A stretch of 64,000 bases of DNA from the NCBI RefSeq assembly GCF_013342145.1, contig NZ_JABUQZ010000001.1:1488001-1552000 (forward strand). The letters run 5' to 3'. The stretch comes from Haloterrigena gelatinilytica (GTDB lineage: Archaea; Halobacteriota; Halobacteria; Halobacteriales; Natrialbaceae). Numbering within the stretch: the stretch's first letter is position 1; the number at the start of each line of letters is the position of its first letter. A program made the position numbers and the translations under genes. The notes beneath the pieces were generated by a model. It made no database searches. It was not told the DNA's origin and saw only the letters and a list, made by a program, of their open reading frames with translations. Positions 26,579 through 34,769 of this stretch are shown here, piece by piece.

Positions 26579-27235
26579 TCAGACGGGGAGCCAGTCGGTC
26601 GCCGTCTCCCGATCCCTGAGCTCCCATCGCTGTTCGGCGACGCCGTCACGGACGCGAATCTCGACGACCGCGTCGAACAGCGGTTCGAAGAGGTGGACCG
26701 CCTCGTGGTCGCGATCGAGCGGCAGGTGGTAGTGACCCATCCCCTGGAGGGCGTCCACCCGCGACGTCGTCATGTGCAACAGTCGAAACACCTTCTCCGC
26801 CGTGTGTTCCTCGAGCAGCGCTGCCAACGAGTCGACGCAAACGCGTAGCTGAGACGGCTCGAGGCCGTCGGCGTCGCCCTGAAAGCCGTCGATCGCGTCG
26901 GCGATCTCGATCCCCAGCGTCCCGAGCGGGGTGCGACCGCGCAGTTCGGCGTCCTCGGTTGCGGTGGGGTCGAGCGCCGAGTAGTCGATCGTTCGAGCGG
27001 TCCCTTCGTCCGGCTCGTCGTTCGCGTTCGCGAGCGGCTCGCGTCCGTCGGTCACGAACAATCGATACCGCGCGCCGTCCCCCGTCTCTCCCAGCAACCG
27101 ATGACAGAGCGACGTATGCACGTCGGCCGTCTCCGCGCCGACGAGCAAGACGTTGCTCCCGTCGCGCTTGAGCCTCGCAAGCGTCTGGGCGAAGGCGGTT
27201 CGCTCCACCGCAGCACCCCCTCGTTCAGTTGTCAT
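26579..27235 (-). CDS. DUF7504-like RecA-fold protein
   Basis: A 218-residue protein resembling the haloarchaeal DUF7504 family, KaiC/RecA-like proteins with a degenerate nucleotide site. SNVLLVGAETADVHTSLCHR occupies the Walker A position but lacks the GK(S/T) residues. LRVCVDSLAALLEEHTAEKVF resembles the Walker B strand, and the last strands include HEAVHLFEPLFDAVVEIRVR. It probably no longer hydrolyses ATP. A TATA box is well placed upstream, at 27257-27268. It shares a strand with the large acidic protein, and I infer a possible functional link from adjacency only. Confidence 0.78.
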   Translation of the reverse strand: MTTERGGAAVERTAFAQTLARLKRDGSNVLLVGAETADVHTSLCHRLLGETGDGARYRLFVTDGREPLANANDEPDEGTARTIDYSALDPTATEDAELRGRTPLGTLGIEIADAIDGFQGDADGLEPSQLRVCVDSLAALLEEHTAEKVFRLLHMTTSRVDALQGMGHYHLPLDRDHEAVHLFEPLFDAVVEIRVRDGVAEQRWELRDRETATDWLPV

Positions 27236-27256
27236 CCTTTATATCGAGTCCTCGGT

Positions 27257-27268
27257 ATTATAATAAAT
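27257..27268 (-). promoter_or_regulatory. TATA box of the DUF7504-like gene
   Basis: On the minus strand, ATTTATTATAAT is centred about 27 nt upstream of the ATG at 27235, consistent with a leaderless transcript. Confidence 0.6.
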
Positions 27269-27361
27269 ATTGTGGCCGGGATCCACCTACGCGATCGCCG
27301 AGCGAATAATAGCGATCGGTCCGATCGCCCGGCTTTTTGTTTCGGCCGCCGTAGCTGAACT

Positions 27362-28129
27362 ATGGCCGATCCCGACGACGAACTCGCCGAGGCCGTCCGC
27401 GAACTCACACGGACGATCGAGGAGCTCCGGTCGGAACTCGAGTCGACCCGGCGCCGGCCGCCGTTCCGCCCGCCGGCGCCCCGACCGCCGACGCCTCGGG
27501 AACTCCTCGCGTTCACCGACGAAGTCGCGATTCCCGCCGCGATCGCGGCCCTCGAGACCAGCGTCCGCGCGCTCGAGGGCTTCCAGCGGGCCCTGCAACT
27601 CGCCCGGACCGAACGGGACGTTCGCGACCGGACGACCGAAGCCACGCGGACCGCGGGGGAGCGCGCCGACGACCTCCGCCGATCGACGCTCTCCGGACTC
27701 GACACCGTCCTCGCCGAACTCCAGCGGGCGGCGTCGGACGGCGACCTCCCTGCCGACGAAGGGGCTCGCGAGTTGCTCTCGGAGGCCCGCGAACTGCGCG
27801 ACGACGTCGACCGGCGACTCCGGGACGCCGCCGACGACCTCGAGCGCCGATCGACCGACGCGACGGACGCCGTCCGAATCGACATCGAGGACGGCGACCC
27901 GCTCGACGGTTCGTCGGACGACGACGAGCCGGAGCCGGACCCGGGCGTCGACGTCGATGCCGAACTCGAGACCCTGAAGGATCAGTACGGGCGCGACGAC
28001 GGTGCCGACGATACTGCCGGTGACGACTCCGGTGAGTCCGATGGCGATAAATCCGACGCGTCTGGCGACGGCGCCGCCGCTGATGACGACGACTCCGACT
28101 CGAGCGAAAACGGTTCCGACGCGGCCTAG
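27362..28129 (+). CDS. Coiled-coil acidic protein (DUF7547-like)
   Basis: A 255-residue cytoplasmic protein. An N-terminal helix (DELAEAVRELTRTIEELRSE) leads to a Pro/Arg-rich linker (RRRPPFRPPAPRPPTPREL), a helical domain (IPAAIAALETSVRALEGFQR and the following ARTERDVRDRTTEATRTAGE), a second coiled coil (EARELRDDVDRRLRDAADDL), and a disordered Asp/Ser tail of about 80 residues. Related haloarchaeal proteins are annotated DUF7547; the function is unknown. The T-rich promoter element GCTTTTTG lies about 27 nt upstream. The stop converges on the OB-fold gene with a 4-nt overlap. Confidence 0.72.
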   Translation: MADPDDELAEAVRELTRTIEELRSELESTRRRPPFRPPAPRPPTPRELLAFTDEVAIPAAIAALETSVRALEGFQRALQLARTERDVRDRTTEATRTAGERADDLRRSTLSGLDTVLAELQRAASDGDLPADEGARELLSEARELRDDVDRRLRDAADDLERRSTDATDAVRIDIEDGDPLDGSSDDDEPEPDPGVDVDAELETLKDQYGRDDGADDTAGDDSGESDGDKSDASGDGAAADDDDSDSSENGSDAA

Positions 28130-28485
28130 ACCGGCTGGAACCGGTAGCCGTCCCAGTCCTGACTCTCCGGTTCGCGGATGCCGGCGCCGGGCTCGCGAAG
28201 TTCCTCGACGTGGACCGGTTCGACCTCGTCGCCGGTTTCGATCTCGTCGGTGGTCACCTGCCCGAGCGCGCGGACCGACTCCCCATCAACGTCGAACTCG
28301 ACGATGGCGAGCGTGTTCGGTTCGCGGACGCCCGGCGGCGTCGCCGTACTGGTCGTCCAGGTGACGACCTCGCCGGTGTACTCGCTGAGGTCGATCGTGT
28401 CTACCGGCTCGGTGCCGCCGGGACCGCGCGGGTGCCCGGGGTAGCTGATCGATCCGTCCTCGTACTCGTAAGCGTCCATGGTCAT
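28126..28485 (-). CDS. OB-fold (DUF35-type) beta subunit of the thiolase
   Basis: A 119-residue protein with the OB-fold of DUF35 thiolase partners: VVTWTTSTATPPGVREPNTL, AIVEFDVDGESVRALGQV, and the terminal strands EVEPVHVEELREPG and WDGYRFQPV. The usual N-terminal zinc ribbon of DUF35 proteins is missing. Haloarchaeal beta-ketothiolases of Haloferax mediterranei consist of a catalytic alpha and an OB-fold beta subunit, and this gene overlaps the thiolase gene by 4 nt (ATGA), downstream of it. It probably stabilises or channels substrate for the thiolase. The start could be ATG 28485 or 28479. Confidence 0.85.
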   Translation of the reverse strand: MTMDAYEYEDGSISYPGHPRGPGGTEPVDTIDLSEYTGEVVTWTTSTATPPGVREPNTLAIVEFDVDGESVRALGQVTTDEIETGDEVEPVHVEELREPGAGIREPESQDWDGYRFQPV

Positions 28486-29642
28486 CGTGCCGCCTCCATG
28501 ATGGTGGTGATAACGCAGTTGCCGAAGCCGCCGACGTTACAGCAGAGGCCGACGTCCGCGTCGACCTGTCGCGGCCCCGCTTCGCCCATCAGCTGTTCGT
28601 AGATCTCGACGCCCTGTGCGACGCCGCTGGCACCCAGTGGATGCCCCTTCGACTTGAGGCCGCCGGAGGTGTTGATCGGCAGTTCGCCCGTGTCGCGTTC
28701 GGTGTAGCCCTCCTCGACGAGTTTCCAGGCTTCGCCCTGCTCGGCGAATCCGAGTCCCTCCATCTGGAGGAACTCGAGGATGGTGAACATGTCGTGGAGT
28801 TCGGCGACGTCGATGTCGTCTGGGCCGTAGCCGCTCATCTCGTAGGCGCCCTTGCCGCTCTCGACGACGCCGCCCATCACGGTCGGATCCTCCCGCTCGT
28901 GGACGACGTGTGTGTCGGTGGCGCCGTCGATACCCGAAATAACGACGTAGTCGTCGGTGTACTCCTCGGCGACGGACTCCGGACAGAGCATCAGCGCCGC
29001 GGAGCCGTCCGTGATCGGACAGAAGTCGTACAGCCGCAGCGGATCGGCGACGATCGGTGACTCGAGGGCCGTCTCCTCGTCGATCTCCTTCTGGAACTGG
29101 GCGTTGGGGTTATCGACGCCGTTCTCGTGGTTCTTGACCGCCACCTTCGCCAGACTGTCCCGCGGCGCGTCGAACCGCTCGAGGTAGTGGCGGGCGGTCA
29201 GCCCCGCGAACGACGGGAGCGTCACGCCGTGTTTGTACTCCGCCGGATGGGTCAGCGACGCGATGACGTCGGTCGCTTCGCCGGTCGTCCGGTGGGTCAT
29301 CTTCTCGCCGCCGACGAGCATCGTCATGTCGCTGGCGCCGCTGGCCACCGACTGCCAGGCGGCGTAGATCCCCGCGCCGCCGCTGGAACTCGTCTGATCG
29401 ACGCGCTGGGTGTACGCCGGCATCGCGTCGATGTCGTGGGCCAAGGCGTTGGGAATCCCGGTCTGGCCCTCGAACTCGCCGCTGGCCATGTTCGACACGT
29501 ACAGGTGGTCGACGTCGCTGGCGTCGACGCCGGAATCCTCGAGACACTCGAGGCCGGCCTCCGCGAGGAGGTCGAGGACCCACTCCCCCTCGCGTTGCCC
29601 GAACTGGGTCATCGACGCACCGATGATTGCAACACGTTCCAT
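28482..29642 (-). CDS. Beta-ketothiolase alpha subunit with Ser in place of nucleophile Cys
   Basis: A 386-residue thiolase-fold enzyme (acetyl-CoA acyltransferase). The nucleophile-loop position reads RVDQTSSSGGAGIYAA, with no cysteine. The two histidines are present in DVAELHDMFTILEFL and KSKGHPLGASGVAQG, and a late NVGGFGNCVITTI is normal. In Haloferax mediterranei, BktB and PhaA thiolases use a Ser-His-His triad with an OB-fold beta subunit, so this protein fits a functional enzyme of that type rather than a dead one. It may make or break 3-ketoacyl-CoA for polyhydroxyalkanoate or fatty-acid metabolism. It is translationally coupled to the beta subunit gene. Confidence 0.87.
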   Translation of the reverse strand: MERVAIIGASMTQFGQREGEWVLDLLAEAGLECLEDSGVDASDVDHLYVSNMASGEFEGQTGIPNALAHDIDAMPAYTQRVDQTSSSGGAGIYAAWQSVASGASDMTMLVGGEKMTHRTTGEATDVIASLTHPAEYKHGVTLPSFAGLTARHYLERFDAPRDSLAKVAVKNHENGVDNPNAQFQKEIDEETALESPIVADPLRLYDFCPITDGSAALMLCPESVAEEYTDDYVVISGIDGATDTHVVHEREDPTVMGGVVESGKGAYEMSGYGPDDIDVAELHDMFTILEFLQMEGLGFAEQGEAWKLVEEGYTERDTGELPINTSGGLKSKGHPLGASGVAQGVEIYEQLMGEAGPRQVDADVGLCCNVGGFGNCVITTIMEAAR

Positions 29643-29758
29643 AGCCTAGGGGACTCGAGTCATCGATTTATAAGGTGGGGTTAGGCCGCCGCCGTCGCGA
29701 CGTCGTCGTCGGGGACCGAGCCGGGAGGGAGAGAGAGCGAGCGTCCGTCGCCGTTCGA

Positions 29759-31060
29759 TCAGGCCGATTCGGCCGCCGCCGTCCGCAACTCGCTGGCCCG
29801 CGAGCGCGCCTGCGAGACGATCGCCGGCCGAGCTTCGAAGGAGACGACGACGTCCTCGTCGCCGTAGGCGACCTCCTCGACGTGGGCGTTGTCGTGGAGC
29901 CACGAGACGACGCTCATCGTGTCGTCGGTCATCGGCAGGAGGAGCCGCTCTTCCTCCCAGTCGGGCAGTTCCTCGTCGATGCGCTCGAGCAGCGCGTCGA
30001 CGTTCGTCCCCTCCCGGCCGCTGACGGCGACGGGGTTCGGGGCGAGCGCCGACAGGGCGTCGCGCTTCTCCGCGAGCTCCTCGTCGTCGACCTTGTCGAT
30101 CTTGTTCAGCACCGTCACGATCGGCGCCTCGTTGCGCTCGTAGAGCGTGTCGTGGCTGGTGACGAGCTTCTCGTGGATCTCGTCGATGTCCTCGCTGACG
30201 TCGACGACGAGCAACACCAAGTCGGCCCGGTAGACGGAGTCGAGCGTCGACTTGAACGACTCGACCAGCCAGTGGGGCAGATCGCTGATGAAGCCGACGG
30301 TGTCGGTCACCAGCACGTCGCGGGGCTCGATGTCCGCGCGGCGGGTCGTCGTCCCCAGCGTCGTGAACAACTTGTCCTGGGACTCGGCGGTCGCGTCGAG
30401 ATCCGGGTGGAGATCCTCGTTTTCCTCGACCGTGAGGTCGTCGGCGAGCCGGCGCAGCAGGGTCGACTTGCCGGCGTTGGTGTAGCCGGCCAACGCGACT
30501 AGATCGAAGCCGGAGTCGCGCCGGCGCTCCCGGCGGTGTTGCTCGGTCTGCTCGATCCGCTCGAGCTCGTCGTTGATCCGGCTGATCTGATCCTTGATGT
30601 CCTGTTCGCGGCTCTCGTCGTACTCGCCGAGCCCCATGAAGCCGGGGTGTTCCTCGCGCTTGGCGAGGCTCGTCTTGGCCTCGGCGCGGGGCAGTTCGTA
30701 CCGGAGTTCGGCCAGTTCGACCTGGAGCTGGGCCTTGCGGGTCTGGGCGCGCTGGCCGAAGATCTCGAGGATCAGCGTGAATCGATCGATCACTTCGACG
30801 CCTTCGGGGAGCAGTTGCCCGAGGTTGTACGTCTGGTAGGGGCCGAGCCGGTTGTCGAAGATGACGGTCGTCGCGTCGGTCGCGACGACCTCGTCGGCGA
30901 GTTCCTCGGCTTTCCCCTCGCCCAGCTGGAGGGCGGGATCGGCCTTCCGCGACTGGGTGATCTCGCCGACGACGGTGTACCCCGCGGCCGCGGCGAGGTC
31001 GCGGATCTCACTCGTGTCGGGCGTTCCCGAATCGACGCGCTTGGCGATGATTGCTCTCAT
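29759..31060 (-). CDS. hflX: Ribosome-associated GTPase HflX
   Basis: A 433-residue HflX. The N-terminal HflX domain has the glycine-rich segment ALQLGEGKAEELADEVVATD and VIFDNRLGPYQTYNL, followed by the helical linker RAQTRKAQLQVELAELRYEL. The GTPase domain shows G1 LAGYTNAGKSTLLRRL, G3 VTDTVGFISDLPH, and G4 TVLNKIDKVDD. A short C-terminal domain ends SEVARS-like (ARSRASELRTAAAESA). HflX splits or rescues stalled ribosomes in bacteria; in archaea it binds the large subunit. The start at 31060 matches the family N-terminus (MRAIIAKR). It is separated by 116 nt from the thiolase start on the same strand. Confidence 0.93.
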   Translation of the reverse strand: MRAIIAKRVDSGTPDTSEIRDLAAAAGYTVVGEITQSRKADPALQLGEGKAEELADEVVATDATTVIFDNRLGPYQTYNLGQLLPEGVEVIDRFTLILEIFGQRAQTRKAQLQVELAELRYELPRAEAKTSLAKREEHPGFMGLGEYDESREQDIKDQISRINDELERIEQTEQHRRERRRDSGFDLVALAGYTNAGKSTLLRRLADDLTVEENEDLHPDLDATAESQDKLFTTLGTTTRRADIEPRDVLVTDTVGFISDLPHWLVESFKSTLDSVYRADLVLLVVDVSEDIDEIHEKLVTSHDTLYERNEAPIVTVLNKIDKVDDEELAEKRDALSALAPNPVAVSGREGTNVDALLERIDEELPDWEEERLLLPMTDDTMSVVSWLHDNAHVEEVAYGDEDVVVSFEARPAIVSQARSRASELRTAAAESA

Positions 31061-31454
31061 GCGGGTGGAAAGACGTGCTCGTAGCTCTCGTTCGGAGAAG
31101 AAGGCTCGAGACGACGCGAGACGGGTCGCTGGGCGACCCGACGGCCCGTCGGTCCCACGGGCTGGGTACGGCGGCTCGATACTCGCGACCGCGGCTGCCC
31201 GATCGCGCTACGGATGGCGGTCGAACACCTCCGTTACTGTTCGACGGATACGGCACATACCCGACCGTACGCTCCCGACGGTCTTGAATCCCGTGGCGCG
31301 TCCGCAGGCCGCGGTGTTCGCGGCGGAATCGACGTGCCGGAACGTGACTCGATCCGCAGCGAGCAGCGCGTCGCAGATCGAAAGCGGACGTCAACCGCTC
31401 GAAAAATCACGAAGCCATAACAGTCATTGGAGACGACCCGAATACGAGACCGTA
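31061..31454. other. 394-nt intergenic region between hflX and the FUN14 gene
   Basis: It separates divergent genes and contains no supported gene. One clear hairpin is at 31122-31140 (8-bp stem CGGGTCGC/GCGACCCG, loop TGG), similar in style to the hairpins near 4.1 and 35.7 kb. Nothing else stands out. Confidence 0.5.
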
Positions 31455-31766
31455 ATGCTAGACGTCGATCCGACGGGGTTAGGCCTCGAGTTCGGGGGCA
31501 GCGCGGTCGTTGGCGGGGTACTCGGATTCGCCACGAAACAGATCGCGAAGGTGCTCGCGATCATCGTCGGCGTCGAGTTGATGGCCTTTCGCTACCTCGA
31601 GTCCCAGGAAATTGTCACGGTCGACTGGAGTCGCCTCTCCGCGGGACTGCTCGAGACGGGCGACCGCGCCCAGGAGGGCGTTCACTGGCTCGTGTCGGCG
31701 CTCTCGATGGTCGCGGTCGGGGCCGGCTTCGCCAGCGGCTTCCTGATCGGCTACCACCGCGGCTGA
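31455..31766 (+). CDS. FUN14-family membrane protein
   Basis: A 103-residue protein with three TM segments typical of FUN14/FUNDC: GLEFGGSAVVGGVLGFATKQ, IAKVLAIIVGVELMAFRYLE, and SMVAVGAGFASGFLIGYHRG at the C-terminus. The central loop (VDWSRLSAGLLETGDRAQEG) is amphipathic. Archaeal members have no assigned function. The start at 31455 gives the normal family length; much longer open frames upstream are artefacts of GC-rich sequence. It is convergent with the SBDS gene, 27 nt between stops. Confidence 0.85.
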   Translation: MLDVDPTGLGLEFGGSAVVGGVLGFATKQIAKVLAIIVGVELMAFRYLESQEIVTVDWSRLSAGLLETGDRAQEGVHWLVSALSMVAVGAGFASGFLIGYHRG

Positions 31767-31793
31767 GAAGGACCCACCGCCCGCCGAACCGCC

Positions 31794-32519
31794 CTACCGC
31801 GTCTTCAGGTCGTCCTTGTCCTTGATGATCTCCGTCTCGGCCTCGCCGCTGGAGTGTTCGTTGACGACGTCGTAGAAGTCGTTTTGCATCCCCGCGGGGA
31901 AGGTGATGACGCCGACCCACGAGCCGTCGGCCTGCCACTCCTCGCGCTCTAAGTCGCCGAACTGACGGACCTGTGCCTGCGCGCTGCCGGCGTACTCGGC
32001 GGGGATCTGTACGGCGATGGTCACCTCCTCGAATCGGATCGGAATGACGGGACGCAGGTCGTCGAGCGCGTCGTCGACCTGGCTCTCGACGGGTTCCATC
32101 GGATCGACCGTGAACCCGGCCTGCTCCAGGGCGTTCTCGATGCGCTCGGGCGGGTGGGGCGCGTTGTCCATCTGGGGGTTGACCGCGTTGCGCGCGATGG
32201 TGTCGATCAGCTGCTTGCGCTTCTGTTCTTGCATCTCGCGGCGCTGGTCGGCCGTGATCTGGATCTCCCCCTCCTTGATCACTTCGGGGATGATCTCGAG
32301 GGGATCCGTCGTGTCGAAGACCGTCTCGAGGTCGTCCTCGGCGGGTCGGTCGCCCCGCGACGCGTCCTCGAAGACGTCCTCGGCCGCGATTACGTCCTCG
32401 AGGTCGCCGTCGAACTCGTCGCGTTTGATCGCCAACGCCGCGTCCGGATCTACGAGCACCTCGAAGCGCGCCCCGTGTGACTCGAGTCGCGCCGTCACCG
32501 CCTCGTCGAGCGATATCAT
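31794..32519 (-). CDS. SBDS-family ribosome maturation protein
   Basis: Archaeal orthologue of SBDS/Sdo1, which with an EF-2-like GTPase releases aIF6 from the nascent 50S subunit. The 241-residue protein shows the three SBDS domains: N-terminal FYSH-like (MISLDEAVTARLESHGARFE, with ALAIKRDEFDGDLEDVIAAE), central helical (QMDNAPHPPERIENALEQAG), and C-terminal ferredoxin-like (RFEEVTIAVQIPAEYAGSAQ ... GVITFPAG). The start at 32519 is at the family N-terminus; the ORF's upstream ATG at 32540 adds seven extra residues. In many archaea SBDS sits with exosome genes; here it lies 309 nt downstream of psmA. Confidence 0.92.
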   Translation of the reverse strand: MISLDEAVTARLESHGARFEVLVDPDAALAIKRDEFDGDLEDVIAAEDVFEDASRGDRPAEDDLETVFDTTDPLEIIPEVIKEGEIQITADQRREMQEQKRKQLIDTIARNAVNPQMDNAPHPPERIENALEQAGFTVDPMEPVESQVDDALDDLRPVIPIRFEEVTIAVQIPAEYAGSAQAQVRQFGDLEREEWQADGSWVGVITFPAGMQNDFYDVVNEHSSGEAETEIIKDKDDLKTR

Positions 32520-32828
32520 ATCGGTTGCTTCCCCCGCCAATGAAAAGAGTGTTTCCCGATATCACGGCGCGGGTTCCGGGTTCGACCCCGCTTCGAATCG
32601 GCGACAGCCGGTCGTCCGGTCAGTCGAGGCGAGCCGCCGCTCGCGAGCGCCGCCGCTGAGCGGGTACGGATCCGGTCGTCGTCCATCGTGCGCGGGTGCA
32701 GGCAGACGGTGGACAGTTCGCACGCTCACACGCACAGATTGGAAACGGGAGAAGCGAATCGTTCCGTGGGTCGAACCCGTCGACGCGCGGGACGAAGGCG
32801 GTACTCGAGTCGAAATCGAGCGAGTCGG
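32520..32828. other. 309-nt intergenic region between psmA and the SBDS gene
   Basis: No supported gene. It should carry the SBDS promoter on the minus strand; no clear TATA box or stable hairpin was seen. Confidence 0.4.
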
Positions 32829-33599
32829 TTACTCTTGCTCTTCGTCGTCCGCGGCGGCGTCGTCGCCCTCGTCTAAGATGTCGTTCTCCTCGAGGTGGGA
32901 CTCGATCCGGTCGTAGTCGAACTGCTCGAAGGACTCGGTCTCGACGTCGACCGTCGCGAGGCCGACCTCGGTCGGGAGGAGCGAGCCGTCGTTGACCGAC
33001 GCGAGGGCGTCGAGCGCGAGCGCGATGCCGCCGTCCAGGTCGGCTTCCTCGTCGTAGTTCTCCTCTAAGTAGTCCTGGAGTTCGCCGCGGTCGGCGCCGA
33101 CGGCCAGGGCCTTCCACTCGTAGGGCGTCCCCGAGGGGTCGGTCTCGAACAGGCGCGGCTCGCCGTTGTCGATACCGCCGACGATCAGCGCGACGCCGAA
33201 CGGACGGGCGCCGCCGACCTGCGTGTACTGCTGGATGTGGTCGGTGACCTCCTTGGTCAGCGTCTCGACGCCGATCGGTTCGCCGTAACGCAGCTGGTTG
33301 ACCTGCGTCTGGCGGCGCGCGAAGTCGATCAGCTGGCGGGCGTCGGCGACGTGGCCCGCGCTGGCGATGCCGATGTGGTCGTCGGCCTTGTGAATCTTCT
33401 CGACGCTCGAGTCCTCGAGCAGCGGGGAGGGGACTCGTTTGTCGACTGCCAGCACGACGCCGTCGCTCGTTCGGACGCCGATGCTCGCCGTTCCTCGCTT
33501 GACCGCCTCGCGAGCATACTCGACCTGGTAGAGTCGGCCGTCGGGCGAGAAGATCGTGATGCCGCGGTCGTACGCCTGCTGTTGGGCTTGTCCCTGCAT
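32829..33599 (-). CDS. psmA: 20S proteasome alpha subunit
   Basis: A 256-residue alpha-type proteasome subunit that forms the outer gating rings of the 20S core. It begins MQGQAQQQAYDRGITIFSPD followed by GRLYQVEYAREAVKRGTASI, the alpha-subunit signature with the N-terminal gate helix (YDRxITxFSPDGRLxQVEYA). Further conserved segments are GVRTSDGVVLAVDKRVPSPL and RPFGVALIVGGIDNGEPRLF. The tail is acidic (EENDILDEGDDAAADDEEQE), as in haloarchaea. It sits 4 nt downstream of the Pop5 gene on the same strand, part of a conserved archaeal RNase P/proteasome operon. Confidence 0.95.
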   Translation of the reverse strand: MQGQAQQQAYDRGITIFSPDGRLYQVEYAREAVKRGTASIGVRTSDGVVLAVDKRVPSPLLEDSSVEKIHKADDHIGIASAGHVADARQLIDFARRQTQVNQLRYGEPIGVETLTKEVTDHIQQYTQVGGARPFGVALIVGGIDNGEPRLFETDPSGTPYEWKALAVGADRGELQDYLEENYDEEADLDGGIALALDALASVNDGSLLPTEVGLATVDVETESFEQFDYDRIESHLEENDILDEGDDAAADDEEQE

Positions 33600-33603
33600 A
33601 GTA

Positions 33604-34089
33604 TCACGCTAAATCGTAATCGAGGTCTGTCGCACCCGCGAACGCCTCATCGAGTCGCACGTCTGCAACGCATTCCCGCAGGACGGCGACTCGCTCCTCG
33701 TTCCCGAACACGACGTTTCTCTCCTCGGAATCTTGCCCGCGGCGTCCTAAATACTTTTCTTCAGCGGCACGGATCGTGCCACTGATACCGCAGACTCGCA
33801 GGCCGACCGCAGCGCCGTCGATCTCGTCGATACAGGCCAGGGCAGCGCGGGCCGGTTCGGTCTCGCCGCGGCGGACGCGGACGATCGCCTCGCCGGTTTC
33901 GCCGGCGAATTCGAACCTGACGACGGTCATATCGGCGTGGGCGCTGCCCGGATCTCCCAGCAGGTTCTGGGCCGCGTACCAGCACTCGCGTTGAAACGCT
34001 CGGCGATCGATCCCGGCGTCGGGCCAGCTCTCGAGCTCGACGGCGAGATACCGCCACCGCGGCTGGAGGTGTTTCGGGAGGTGTTTCAT
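33604..34089 (-). CDS. rnp2: RNase P protein component 2 (Pop5)
   Basis: A 161-residue homologue of Pop5/Rpp14, one of the protein subunits of archaeal RNase P (tRNA 5' maturation). Start MKHLPKHLQPRWRYLAVELE matches the family, and the RNP-like core includes NLLGDPGSAHADMTVVRFEF, GEAIVRVRRGETEPARAALA, VCGISGTIRAAEEKYL. Its start overlaps the upstream methyltransferase stop by 4 nt, and psmA follows after 4 nt, so translation is coupled through the operon. Pop5 normally pairs with Rpp30, encoded two genes upstream here. Confidence 0.92.
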   Translation of the reverse strand: MKHLPKHLQPRWRYLAVELESWPDAGIDRRAFQRECWYAAQNLLGDPGSAHADMTVVRFEFAGETGEAIVRVRRGETEPARAALACIDEIDGAAVGLRVCGISGTIRAAEEKYLGRRGQDSEERNVVFGNEERVAVLRECVADVRLDEAFAGATDLDYDLA

Positions 34090-34769
34090 GCGTCCGCGGC
34101 GGGGTCGTCGCCGGGATCGCCGACCTCGCCCTCGGCGTCGGCGTCGGCGTCGGCGTCAGCGGCGGTCGGCGACCGCTCGGCGACCAGCACGCCGACCTGG
34201 TCGTGGACGCGTTCGACGGCGGTCAGCGAGAAGCCGGCGTCGGTGAAGGCGTCGGCGAGCGCGCCGACCGTCGCGGGGTCGTCGACCTCGGGCGAGTAGA
34301 ACGGCGCGTCGGAATCCGGCTCGCCGAAGAACATCACGTCCCCGAGGACGAACTTGCGCGGCTCGAGGGCGGCGATGACGTCGATCGCCTCGCGCTTCTC
34401 GTCGTCCGAGAGGTGGTGCATGGCGAAGTTCGAGGTGACGACGTCGACCGGGCCGTCGTACTCGGGCTCCCGGAAGGTGCCGTAATCGAACTCGAGGTTC
34501 TCGAGGCCTTCCTCGTCGGCTTTCCGCTCGGCTTCCTCCATCATCCCCTCGCTGATGTCGCGGCCGACCACGCGGTCGGCGTCGGGGGCGAGCGCGAGCG
34601 CGATGGCGCCGGTCCCCGTTCCGAGGTCGAGGACGACGTCGTCCTCGCCGGGGGCGGCGTGTTCGACGACCAGGTTCGCACAGGCGCGGTACTCGTCGGA
34701 GTTCGATTCGTCGTATTCGCCGGCCTTCTCGTCGAATCGGGCGGCGTGGTCCTCAAGGCTCTTCTTCAT
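34086..34769 (-). CDS. Class I SAM-dependent methyltransferase in the RNase P operon
   Basis: A 227-residue methyltransferase: motif I EDDVVLDLGTGTGAIALALA, then RVVGRDISEGMMEEAERKAD, VDVVTSNFAMHHLSDDEKRE, and KFVLGDVMFFGEPDSDAPFY. The C-terminal tail is an Asp/Ala repeat (ADADADAEGEVGDPGDDPAA). It overlaps Rpp30 by 17 nt and Pop5 by 4 nt, so it belongs to the operon. The location between two RNase P genes is conserved in haloarchaea as far as I recall, which suggests an RNA or translation target; the substrate is unproven. The start at 34769 was preferred to 34796, which would overlap Rpp30 further. Confidence 0.88.
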   Translation of the reverse strand: MKKSLEDHAARFDEKAGEYDESNSDEYRACANLVVEHAAPGEDDVVLDLGTGTGAIALALAPDADRVVGRDISEGMMEEAERKADEEGLENLEFDYGTFREPEYDGPVDVVTSNFAMHHLSDDEKREAIDVIAALEPRKFVLGDVMFFGEPDSDAPFYSPEVDDPATVGALADAFTDAGFSLTAVERVHDQVGVLVAERSPTAADADADADAEGEVGDPGDDPAADA

